Below are positions 37,938 through 45,871 of a stretch of 64,000 bases of DNA, in pieces (the first letter of the stretch is position 1; the number at the start of each line of letters is the position of its first letter). The position numbers were made by a program, and so were the translations under genes. Under the pieces are notes generated by a model that did no database searches, was not told the DNA's origin, and saw only the letters and a program-made list of their open reading frames with translations. Source of the stretch: Chromatiales bacterium (ex Bugula neritina AB1) (GTDB lineage Bacteria; Pseudomonadota; Gammaproteobacteria; Granulosicoccales; Granulosicoccaceae); assembly GCA_001730015.1 (NCBI GenBank), contig MDLA01000129.1, positions 1-64,000 on the forward strand. Reading direction: 5' to 3'.

Positions 37938-38343
37938 CAGATTCAACAAGCGTAAACCCTGGTATTGAATAAAATTTCGAGTCCAGAAGCTTATAGAGCT
38001 GTATAAAAGGCGCTGCACGGAGTTTTTTACCGGATTGAGCCTGGTCATTCTAAATGATATTCAGGAAAAATGAGCACAGCGCCTTAAATGCTGCTGTTGA
38101 AGCAGCGCAGCGGTTCCGGGCCGGAATTTTATGCAACACCAGGGTAAACACCAGCCTGAAGGTTAAGCCGACTCTCTCGCTGCAACGCGCCCAATTACTT
38201 TAACTGGCTACCAGGCTCAGAAAACACTCACTAAAGGTCAACCGCAGCAGTCCGATACCTACCCTTGCAGAAGCACAATCAGGTAGATCTGCTCACGTTA
38301 ATCGCGCGGGCGAAATAGACATTACATCGCTGGGTTAATCGAC
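37938..38343. other. 406-bp intergenic region after imuB
   Basis: It holds a hairpin element (38007-38085) near the imuB end. The remaining 260 bp show no gene, no obvious terminator T-run and no trace of dnaE2 in any frame. A promoter for the following lipoprotein gene would have to be in its right part. Confidence 0.5.
38007..38085. repeat. Hairpin element with GTCATTCTAAAT apex
   Basis: AAGGCGCTG (38007-38015) pairs perfectly with CAGCGCCTT (38077-38085). Near the centre is GTCATTCTAAATGAT (38044-38058), itself palindromic around CTA. The same core, GTCATTCTAAA, occurs at 4, 19721 and 20428, always between genes. Position 70 bp after imuB suggests a REP-like 3' element. Confidence 0.65.
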
Positions 38344-39318
38344 ATGACAATGAGCAACCGCAATCTAAAAAGCGCCTGGATATGCGCAATAGCACTCAGT
38401 GTCAGTGCCTGCGACTCAGCTGTAATCTTCAGCACTGTTACCACACCGGAACTTGGCGCGGCACTGGCACAAACGTCGGAAAATCTGCTGCTCAACGGAG
38501 GTTTTGAAACTTTCATCAGTGACGATGACTGGCGCTCATGCTCACCGGTTTCTGACATCAACACCGATGCAGCTCCCAGTGAAGGCGCCGGCGCTTTATC
38601 ACTTTCAAACGGTAGCTGCGTCTCACAAACCATTACAGCAATCGCAGGCGCAACCTATACATTAAACTGTGAAGGGATGGTTATCGGGGATGCTTACTCC
38701 AGTATCGCCTTCGGGTTTATCGACGAGAGTTCATCGCCCATCGAAGTACAGGAACTTGCCATTATCAGTGCCGACTATAGCCCTATTAGCAGTACCCTCA
38801 CTGCCCCGGCTGCAGCACAATCGGCAGAGGTTTTAATTTACAGCGACGCCGAAGCTATAGTCGACAACTGCAGCGTGATCAGACTCGCTGACGCCTCTTT
38901 GATCAACGGAGATTTCAGCGCTGATCTAAACGGCTGGCAAACGTGCGACAACGGCACGGGTGATATCACCATATTGAACAATGCGCTCGATAGCAGCAAT
39001 AAGCAACTCGCCATTTCTAACGGTGGCTGTATCAGTCAAACAACAGATATCAGTGAACCACTATCGAGCCGAAGCGATCTGACTATTAAGCTGGGCTGCG
39101 ACGCATTGACCAGCGGCGACGGTTACTCAAGCATTACACTTGCCTATCTCGACGGCAATTCTCAACCCCTGAGCACAAACGAAGTACCCATCAGCAGCGC
39201 CAGCACAGGCGGTGTTTTTGCAAGCAGCCTGGCCGCACCTGCAGAGGCTCATTTTGCTCAAATCACACTATACAGTGAAGGCTTCTCGATAATAGACAAC
39301 TGCAGCATAGCCCACTAA
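38344..39318 (+). CDS. Putative lipoprotein with two tandem carbohydrate-binding-like repeats
   Basis: 324 residues. The signal ends in LSVSAC, so Cys23 is the likely lipidation site; Asp at +2 is the inner-membrane retention signal of enterobacteria. Two homologous domains follow, about 48-180 and 184-324. Each has L(L/I)NG(G/D)F, a W..C, LS/AISNG.C(V/I)SQT, a GD.YSSI strand, an APAxA segment and a final IVDNCS / IIDNCS. The pattern, with paired cysteines, resembles jelly-roll carbohydrate-binding modules, but I cannot name the family. It occupies the position where dnaE2 would lie, without any link to DNA repair. Confidence 0.7.
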   Translation: MTMSNRNLKSAWICAIALSVSACDSAVIFSTVTTPELGAALAQTSENLLLNGGFETFISDDDWRSCSPVSDINTDAAPSEGAGALSLSNGSCVSQTITAIAGATYTLNCEGMVIGDAYSSIAFGFIDESSSPIEVQELAIISADYSPISSTLTAPAAAQSAEVLIYSDAEAIVDNCSVIRLADASLINGDFSADLNGWQTCDNGTGDITILNNALDSSNKQLAISNGGCISQTTDISEPLSSRSDLTIKLGCDALTSGDGYSSITLAYLDGNSQPLSTNEVPISSASTGGVFASSLAAPAEAHFAQITLYSEGFSIIDNCSIAH

Positions 39319-39359
39319 ATATCCCGACCTGCTATACCGACCTGCGGCTGGCAGGCGGA

Positions 39360-40307
39360 TTAATCGCTTGCCCGGACCGCTTCTTCCCGCTCTGCCCGAT
39401 TAATCACCGATTCCCGATGCGCAATATAAGTTGCTGACAACACCAGAATACCGCCACCGATCACTACATAGATATCCAGCCCTTCGTCAAACAATAAAAT
39501 GCCGGCAATAGTTGCCCACAGCAATTGCAGAAACGAGATCGGCTGTAAGGCGGTTAGCGGCGCATTTCTGAAAGCGAGCGTCATTGTGTAGTGTCCGTAA
39601 GTTGCAAACACGGCAGTCAGGGAAAGCAACGCAACCTCTGTAAGTGTCGGGGTAACCCAGTTGATCATCGCCAATGGCAACAGAGTTAAGGTACAAACAA
39701 GTGACAGCGATGCCACAATCACGGCGGGCTCGGCCTCGGCGCTGAGTCGCTTGGTCAGCAACATAGACACGGCGAACAATGGCGTCGTCAGCAGCTGCGC
39801 AATCTGCCCCAGAGAAATCTCGGTAAAGCCGGGCCGCAATATCACCAGCATTCCAACGAAGCCCACAGTTACCGCCACCAGCCTGCGCAGATGCAGCACC
39901 TCTCCCAGAAACAGCGCCGCCCCCACTGTGACCACCACCGGCGTCAGATAACCCAGCGCTGTCACCTGCGCCATGGGAATACGCGCCATCGCGTAAAACC
40001 ACAGAATCACCCCCAGACCATGGGCAACACCGCGCACTGTCATTATTCCGGGTAACGGCACCACTGTGGAACCCCGGATAATCCGGTAATACACAGGAAC
40101 CAGAAACAACGTTCCAACCAGATAGCGAATAAATGCCGCTTCAGCAGCTGGTATCCCCGAACCGGTGTAACGCACGGTAATCGTCACACCTAAAAAACAA
40201 AATCCGGTGACCAGCATCCAGAAGATGCCGCGATTAACGGTTAACGAGGTTGGATCTGTCAACGAAAGTGGCACCTGAATACGGTGCAGAGGAGTACTGC
40301 ACTCCAC
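39360..40307 (-). CDS. EamA/DMT-family transporter
   Basis: 315 residues with ten hydrophobic segments in two EamA halves (about 28-160 and 170-300). Typical parts are GIFWMLVTGFCFLGVTITVRYTG, AAFIRYLVGTLFLVP, the helix-4/5 region FYAMARIPMAQVTALGYLTPVVV, and the second-half FRNAPLTALQPISFLQLLWA. A soluble lead of about 26 residues precedes TM1, and a later start is possible. The family exports or imports metabolites and amino acids; the substrate is unknown. It is divergent from the GH12-like gene, sharing a palindrome-rich control region. Confidence 0.9.
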   Translation of the reverse strand: MECSTPLHRIQVPLSLTDPTSLTVNRGIFWMLVTGFCFLGVTITVRYTGSGIPAAEAAFIRYLVGTLFLVPVYYRIIRGSTVVPLPGIMTVRGVAHGLGVILWFYAMARIPMAQVTALGYLTPVVVTVGAALFLGEVLHLRRLVAVTVGFVGMLVILRPGFTEISLGQIAQLLTTPLFAVSMLLTKRLSAEAEPAVIVASLSLVCTLTLLPLAMINWVTPTLTEVALLSLTAVFATYGHYTMTLAFRNAPLTALQPISFLQLLWATIAGILLFDEGLDIYVVIGGGILVLSATYIAHRESVINRAEREEAVRASD

Positions 40308-40317
40308 ATCATAAACG

Positions 40318-40345
40318 ATTCGCGAAAAAATAGTTAAATTCGCGA
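40318..40345. promoter_or_regulatory. Direct repeat ATTCGCGA x2, 20-bp period
   Basis: ATTCGCGA occurs at 40318-40325 and 40338-40345, exactly 20 bp apart (about two helical turns), just upstream of the EamA gene in the divergent spacer. Such phasing is common for regulator binding on one DNA face. It is inferred from sequence only. Confidence 0.4.
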
Positions 40346-40346
40346 T

Positions 40347-40377
40347 TGCATTTTAATGTCATGACACATAAAATGCA
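40347..40377. promoter_or_regulatory. Extended palindrome, candidate operator
   Basis: TGCATTTTA (40347-40355) and TAAAATGCA (40369-40377) are perfect inverted repeats, with a smaller perfect palindrome TGTCATGACA (40357-40366) between them. It lies in the divergent spacer of the EamA and GH12-like genes. Confidence 0.45.
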
Positions 40378-40440
40378 CTCAACGTACATTTGCAGAATCA
40401 GATAGTCCAGATACTGAACAATAATATTTTGTAATACTTA

Positions 40441-40457
40441 TGATACAACTTGTATCA
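40441..40457. promoter_or_regulatory. Candidate operator TGATACAACTTGTATCA
   Basis: A perfect 8-1-8 palindrome about 150 bp before the GH12-like start. Length and symmetry are those of TetR/GntR/LacI-type sites. No regulator gene is adjacent. Confidence 0.45.
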
Positions 40458-40608
40458 CATTGAACTACCTACAGTAATTCGAAAATGACAAACCGTTAAT
40501 AATTGCCATTGAGACACTATTTGGCTTGTCCACACAGCTGCTCAACTTTGTTAATCCGTAAAGAAAATGCGTAAACTCCTCGCACCAGTCAACCAACCAG
40601 GGCTTTTA

Positions 40609-41925
40609 ATGCAAACGCGAAATTTATTCTCCGCCTGCGCCATCCTTATTGGTGTTTCAGCCTGCGGCAGTGAAGGGATCGAAAGAACACCTTCCAATGA
40701 TCAGCAGGGCAGCGTGACTCCCTCAGTATCCGACGACAACAGCATCAACCAGTTTGGCGGCAGCGGTGGAAGTGACGGTGGCACTACTTCCGATAACAGC
40801 ATCAACAGTTTCGGTGGCAGTGGTTCCAGCGATGGCGGAAATTCAGGTTCCGGTAATAGCTCAAACCCGGGCTCCGACACAGTTGACAACAGCAGCGGTG
40901 GCCAGCTGGCCAATGACCCACCCTCTACAAATGATGCATCGCTGACTACCGCTCCACCTTCGCTCGGTACTACCTATGTAAGCACCATGAGCCCGGTCCG
41001 CGACGGCGGCCAATTGTGCCTTCGTCCTGTAGTAGATGAAAACGGCAACCCGCTGCTCAATGAACGCGGCAACTGTCCGCTGGTACAATTTCACCGCAAC
41101 CTGGCATTCGGTGATTTTATTCTCGCCACCAATGCCTGGAACTTCTGCGCCTCATCTCTGCCCGACTGGGAGCAATGTATTTCGGTTGACGACTCCTCAG
41201 GGGTGGTTAAACCACGCTGGGACTACGACTGGGGTAATGAATCAGATGTAAACGGCGCCGTCTGGCTGGTTAAGTCCTACCCGGAAATCATCTACGGCAT
41301 CAAATCACCCAATGAGTTCTCGGGACCCAGTCTGGCAGAAACTCCTGAAAAAACAGGTCTGCCGGCAAAAGTCAACGAGTTACCGTACTATAAAATCAAC
41401 TACTCTTTCTCCAGTGACGAATACCCGACACGCGGCAAAGACTTTAACGGTCAGCGCTTAAACGGCGAACGCAACATTGCTGTTGAGTCGTTCTTCCATG
41501 AACTCGGCGGCGACTGTGACATCAATACGCTCATTCGAAATGGCACTTCAAGCAACCAGCGATACGAAATCATGGTCTGGCTGGACAGAGGAGCCGAAAG
41601 ACTACCCGCCGCTCCTCGTGATTATGTCACCACAGTCGACCTCGATGGAAAATCCTACGACGTCTACACCAAACCATCTGACCGTGAATACATAGCATTC
41701 GTCGCGAAAAACCCAACGACCTCCGGTGAACTGAACTGGACAACCTTCGTCGACTGGTCCAGAACCTATGCCCATCGCGTGAATGAAGAATTCGGCCAGG
41801 GATCAAACACCGTACCAATTCAGGACAGCTGGTGTATGGCCAACATACTGCTCGGCACCGAAATCTGGTGGGGCAATGGCTACTTCCAGGCTGATGAATG
41901 GACCATTCACCGCACTGTTCAGTAA
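40609..41925 (+). CDS. GH12-like glycoside hydrolase lipoprotein
   Basis: 438 residues from ATG 40609 (AGGG 7 bases upstream); a longer frame from 40567 adds 14 residues. The signal MQTRNLFSACAILIGVSAC ends in a lipobox, with Cys19 lipidated. A Gly/Ser/Asp linker with two near-identical units (DNSIN.FGGSG.SDGG) leads to the catalytic domain. Family 12 features are NAWNFC, WLVKSYPEIIYGIK, NIAVESFF, YEIMVWLDR (nucleophile Glu, codon 41566) and LLGTEIWWGNG (acid/base Glu, codon 41860). GH12 enzymes cut beta-1,4-glucans or xyloglucan. I infer a surface- or periplasm-anchored glucanase. Identification rests on motif order, not a search. Confidence 0.72.
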   Translation: MQTRNLFSACAILIGVSACGSEGIERTPSNDQQGSVTPSVSDDNSINQFGGSGGSDGGTTSDNSINSFGGSGSSDGGNSGSGNSSNPGSDTVDNSSGGQLANDPPSTNDASLTTAPPSLGTTYVSTMSPVRDGGQLCLRPVVDENGNPLLNERGNCPLVQFHRNLAFGDFILATNAWNFCASSLPDWEQCISVDDSSGVVKPRWDYDWGNESDVNGAVWLVKSYPEIIYGIKSPNEFSGPSLAETPEKTGLPAKVNELPYYKINYSFSSDEYPTRGKDFNGQRLNGERNIAVESFFHELGGDCDINTLIRNGTSSNQRYEIMVWLDRGAERLPAAPRDYVTTVDLDGKSYDVYTKPSDREYIAFVAKNPTTSGELNWTTFVDWSRTYAHRVNEEFGQGSNTVPIQDSWCMANILLGTEIWWGNGYFQADEWTIHRTVQ

Positions 41926-41943
41926 CCGCTTTACAGTAACGCA

Positions 41944-41972
41944 TAAAAAAAGCCGGCTTCAGCCGGCTTTTC
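41944..41972 (+). terminator. Bidirectional rho-independent terminator
   Basis: AAAAAAGCCGGCTTCAGCCGGCTTTT: GCCGGCT pairs with AGCCGGC around a short loop, flanked by an A-run and a T-run. It lies 18 bp after the GH12-like gene and about 80 bp before the convergent fdxA stop, so it may serve both. Confidence 0.92.
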
Positions 41973-42050
41973 TGTATCTGCAACTCTTCGGTCCCGATTA
42001 CAGGTTTTCGTTACGAACTGAATGACTAAAAACAACCCGGCACCAACGGC

Positions 42051-42383
42051 TCACCCACCTCCGGGCTTTTCTGAAAACAGCTCTTTCTTGTTCGGTACAT
42101 CTTTCCATTTTTCAGCATCTTCCGGCACATTTCCGATCTCTGTAATATTCGGCCATTCCTCTGCGAACTTTGCGTTTAGATCCAACCAGTATTCCAGGCC
42201 GTCTGCGGTATCGTCGACAATCGCATCAACGGGGCACTCCGGCTCGCAAACTCCACAGTCAATACATTCATCAGGATGAATAACCAGCATGTTTTCGCCT
42301 TCATAGAAACAATCGACCGGACACACTTCAACGCAATCCATATGCTTGCACTTGATACAACTTTCTACGACGACATACGTCAC
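42051..42383 (-). CDS. fdxA: Seven-iron ferredoxin FdxA
   Basis: 110 residues. The cluster ligands are in [21 protein letters not shown] (3Fe-4S plus the last ligand of the other cluster) and [19 protein letters not shown] (4Fe-4S). The C-terminal extension ([16 protein letters not shown]) is typical of the Azotobacter FdI-type family. It is a cytosolic one-electron carrier. Monocistronic, divergent from the CoA-transferase operon. Confidence 0.96.
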   Translation of the reverse strand: MTYVVVESCIKCKHMDCVEVCPVDCFYEGENMLVIHPDECIDCGVCEPECPVDAIVDDTADGLEYWLDLNAKFAEEWPNITEIGNVPEDAEKWKDVPNKKELFSEKPGGG

Positions 42384-42544
42384 AGGCTAATCCTCAATAA
42401 ATTATAGTTTTTGATCATCGGGCAACGAAGCGATCAGGCGTTCGTCACGATTAGGGTTGCTGGTATACTAACGAATAGCGCTCACGCCATGCAACCGCCA
42501 CCAGTCAACCCGACTGCGTGGTCGACTACCGCCTCAGAGGAAAT

Positions 42545-43798
42545 ATGTCACAGCCCCCGATTGGTGCTCTCGATCACCTGACTGTGCTCGACCTGACCCG
42601 CATTCTTGCAGGCCCCTGGGCGACCCAGACACTCGCCGACCTCGGCGCCAACGTTATCAAAATCGAACGGCCTGCCGGTGGCGACGACACACGAACCTGG
42701 GGCCCTCCCTTCATCGGTGAAGACCCTCAAAACGCTGAGCACGATGCCGCCTATTTCTGTACCGCCAATCGCAATAAAAAATCAGTGGCGCTGAACTTCG
42801 CATCCGCTGAAGGAGCAAAAATAATCAGGGAACTGGTTGCAGACAGCGATATATTCATTGAAAACTACAAACTCAATGGCCTTGCAAAATACGGCCTCGA
42901 CTACGACTCCCTGAAAAAAATCAACCCGCAGCTCATCTACTGTTCAATCACAGGCTTTGGTCAGACCGGACCCTATGCCAGTCGTGCAGGATACGACTTT
43001 ATAATACAGGCCATGAGCGGACTCATGAGTGTAACCGGGCAAGCACCGGGCAGCGCTGGCGATGAACCGATGAAAGTCGGTGTCGCCCTCACCGATATAC
43101 TCACGGGCCTCTATGCGTGCATTGGCATCCTGGGCGCTTTATCCCATCGAGACAAAACCGGTGAAGGCCAGTACATAGACATGAGCTTGCTCGATACATC
43201 AGTTGCGGCGATGGCGAACCAGGCATCAAGCTTTCTGGTTACCGGCAATGCGCCGCAACGCATGGGCAATGCTCACCCGACTGTCGTGCCGTATCAGGTT
43301 TTCCCAACAGCCGACGGACACCTGATCATAACCGCCGGCAACGACCGCCAGTTTGACAACCTCTGCACCGCGCTTAAAAACACCAGCCTCGCCACAGACG
43401 CCAGATACCGCTCGAACAATTTACGGGTGACTAACCGGGAATCACTTTTCGAATCTATAAGTGCGGCAACAAAAGAACACAGCACCGCCTACTGGATAGA
43501 CACACTCGCACAACACCAGGTGCCCTGCGGCCCGATCAACGATATGCAGGCGGTATTCGAAGATCCACAGGTTATAGATCGCGGACTGAAAATAGAACTG
43601 TCACGTGAAGATGGGCACAGCATACCCGGGGTCGCCTCACCACTGAGGCTCTCCGGAACTCCGCCTGTCTACAAAAGTGCCCCACCGTCACTGGGGCAAC
43701 ACACACTAGAGGTCCTGCAAACACATCTCGGGTTAAGCGATGACGAGTGCAGACGACTGATAGAAACCGGAATTTGCAGCAGCGGGAAACCATCGTGA
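42545..43798 (+). CDS. Class III CoA-transferase (CaiB/BaiF family)
   Basis: 417 residues from ATG 42545, chosen because AGAGGA directly precedes it; the upstream GTG at 42518 lacks one. Family features are LDLTRILAGPWATQTLADLGANVIKIERPAGGDDTR-type opening, FCTANRNKKSVALN, the FGQTGPYASRAGYD loop, and GQYIDMSLLDTSVA with the catalytic-type aspartate. It moves CoA between acyl groups, with an unknown acid as acceptor. The stop overlaps the hyuA-like start (GTGA, 43795-43798), so the two proteins are probably made together. Confidence 0.93.
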   Translation: MSQPPIGALDHLTVLDLTRILAGPWATQTLADLGANVIKIERPAGGDDTRTWGPPFIGEDPQNAEHDAAYFCTANRNKKSVALNFASAEGAKIIRELVADSDIFIENYKLNGLAKYGLDYDSLKKINPQLIYCSITGFGQTGPYASRAGYDFIIQAMSGLMSVTGQAPGSAGDEPMKVGVALTDILTGLYACIGILGALSHRDKTGEGQYIDMSLLDTSVAAMANQASSFLVTGNAPQRMGNAHPTVVPYQVFPTADGHLIITAGNDRQFDNLCTALKNTSLATDARYRSNNLRVTNRESLFESISAATKEHSTAYWIDTLAQHQVPCGPINDMQAVFEDPQVIDRGLKIELSREDGHSIPGVASPLRLSGTPPVYKSAPPSLGQHTLEVLQTHLGLSDDECRRLIETGICSSGKPS

Positions 43799-45870
43799 CT
43801 ACGCAGCAACAACCAGACAAAACCTGCCAAACGACCAATCAGGTAATAGCCGGTATTGATGTCGGCGGCACATTTACCGACTTGCTGGTGTTTGATTCCC
43901 GCGGCTCAATTCTATTTGGCAAAACCCCGACAACAATAGATAACCAGGCATTTGGTGTAATGCAGGCACTGAGCAATAGCGGTGTATCAATAACCTCACT
44001 CGATACCATCGTGCACGGCACGACGACGACAACCAATGCTGTGCTGGAACGCAAGCTTGCCCGCACTGGCATGATCACCACCCGCGGTTTTCGCGACATC
44101 ATAGAGTTAGGGCGACGCACCCGGCCTCAGCCCTACGGAATGCACGGGCAATTTCAACCCGTTATCCCGCGCGAATTGCGGCTGGAGATCACCCAGCGAA
44201 CAGATGCCAGCGGCGACACACTGATTGATCTCGATGAAGACGAATGCCGGGCAGCTATAAATTCTCTTTTGCAAATGGGTTGCGAAGCTCTGGTTATCCA
44301 TTTTCTCCACGCCTACGCCAATCCCGAACACGAACAGCGCGCCGCCGCGATCGCAAAGGAATTGTGGCCCAACAACTACATCACAACCGGCCACTCACTG
44401 CTATCTGAATACCGTGAGTACGAACGGGGAGTTACCGCATCAATTAACGCCTCTGTGCAACCTATTCTCGACAACTACATTGATCGACTGCAAGGTGAGC
44501 TCAAGAAAGCCGGATATCACAGAGAGCTGCTGGTAATGAATGGCAACGGCGGCATGGTATCGGCCGCACTTGTCGCCCGCGAATCAGCAAAAACAGTGAT
44601 GTCTGGCCCTGCATCCGGAGTCATGGCTGCAGCCTATACCGCTAAGCGTGCTGGTATAGAAAATATTATCACGTATGACATGGGCGGCACTTCCTCTGAT
44701 GTCGCTCTCATACTCAATGCCGTACCCAGCGTCAGCCATGAGCTCGAAATAGAATATGCAATGCCGATTCATGTCCCTATGGTCGATGTTAGAACCATCG
44801 GCTCAGGCGGCGGGTCTATAGCCAGCATTAACGACGCTGGCCTGTTACAGGTCGGACCACAAAGCGCTGGCGCCACCCCGGGGCCCATCTGCTATGGACG
44901 CGGTGGAACCGAGCCGACCATCTCCGATGCAAACCTTGCTCTGGGCAGGCTCAACGATAAAGCCCTCTTTTCCGTCGATGGAACTATCTCAAGCGAAACT
45001 ATAAAAGCGGCAATAGATGCAAAAATCGCATCTCCGCTTAACTTATCTGTCGACGAAGCTGCAGGCGCAATATTGACCGTAGCCAATAATAAAATGGCAG
45101 GCGCCGTGCGCATGGTTTCTATTTCCCGTGGCCACGATCCACGAGACTTTGCGCTGTTTGCATTCGGAGGTGCCGGCCCCCTGCATGCCGTAGCCATTGC
45201 ACGTGAGCTCGGGATACCGAAAGTACTGGTTCCAGCCCGCCCCGGAATTACCAATGCACTCGGGTGTGTCGTTGCAGACGTTCGCCACGATTTCGTCAAT
45301 ACAGTTAATCGTCCACTCGATACAATTAACGACAACCTCATCACGCAAGTTTTTTCCGCGCAATGTGAACGCGGCGAAAAACTGATTGCTGAAGAGTCAA
45401 TCACTATAGATAATCTTCAATTTATTCACACAGCCGACATGCAGTTCATCGGCCAGACACACCTGCTGAGTGTACCGATCAGTTCACGCAGCATCAGCTG
45501 TGATGATTTGCAGCAGCGTTTTGAAGCGGTGTATTTAAATCGCTTTCATGTAGAACTCAGTGAAATACGCGCTAACCTTGTGAATTTAAACACCACGGTA
45601 ATCGGTAGTCGGCCGGAGGTGGATCTGTCCCGCCTGATAGACCCGCACACACGCAAGCCTACACTCGATCAGGCACAGCTCACCTCGCGCCCCGTATGGT
45701 TTGACGGCAACTGGCACGACACCCCGATCTATCAACGGGAACTGCTGCCTATCGATGCGGTGATCAATGGCCCGGCAATTGTCGAGCAGTCAGACACAAC
45801 TGTCGTCATAGAACCTGACTGCACAGCACGCGGCGATGCCGACGGCAACCTCCTGATCGAGATCTCATAA
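43795..45870 (+). CDS. Hydantoinase A / 5-oxoprolinase / ketone carboxylase alpha-type subunit (HyuA family)
   Basis: 691 residues from GTG 43795, overlapping the previous stop; a GTG at 43747 would lengthen it by 16. The ASKHA-type ATP site is AGIDVGGTFTDLLVFD near the start; later parts are VHGTTTTTNAVLERK, GLxT-like RGFRDIIELGRRTRPQ, SGPASGVMAAAYTAKRAG and ITYDMGGTSSDVAL. Relatives hydrolyse ATP to open hydantoins or oxoproline, or to carboxylate acetone or acetophenone. It forms a complex with the HyuB-type protein encoded one base downstream. The substrate is not readable. Confidence 0.92.
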   Translation: MTTQQQPDKTCQTTNQVIAGIDVGGTFTDLLVFDSRGSILFGKTPTTIDNQAFGVMQALSNSGVSITSLDTIVHGTTTTTNAVLERKLARTGMITTRGFRDIIELGRRTRPQPYGMHGQFQPVIPRELRLEITQRTDASGDTLIDLDEDECRAAINSLLQMGCEALVIHFLHAYANPEHEQRAAAIAKELWPNNYITTGHSLLSEYREYERGVTASINASVQPILDNYIDRLQGELKKAGYHRELLVMNGNGGMVSAALVARESAKTVMSGPASGVMAAAYTAKRAGIENIITYDMGGTSSDVALILNAVPSVSHELEIEYAMPIHVPMVDVRTIGSGGGSIASINDAGLLQVGPQSAGATPGPICYGRGGTEPTISDANLALGRLNDKALFSVDGTISSETIKAAIDAKIASPLNLSVDEAAGAILTVANNKMAGAVRMVSISRGHDPRDFALFAFGGAGPLHAVAIARELGIPKVLVPARPGITNALGCVVADVRHDFVNTVNRPLDTINDNLITQVFSAQCERGEKLIAEESITIDNLQFIHTADMQFIGQTHLLSVPISSRSISCDDLQQRFEAVYLNRFHVELSEIRANLVNLNTTVIGSRPEVDLSRLIDPHTRKPTLDQAQLTSRPVWFDGNWHDTPIYQRELLPIDAVINGPAIVEQSDTTVVIEPDCTARGDADGNLLIEIS

Positions 45871-45871
45871 C

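Noticed and set aside
37938..38343. Remnant of dnaE2 after imuB
   Set aside because: I looked for polymerase III alpha-like segments in all frames and saw none; the region is repeat plus plain spacer.
40701..40913. Minus-strand proline- and leucine-rich frame opposite the GH12-like linker
   Set aside because: It is the reverse of the Gly/Ser linker codons, a composition artefact.
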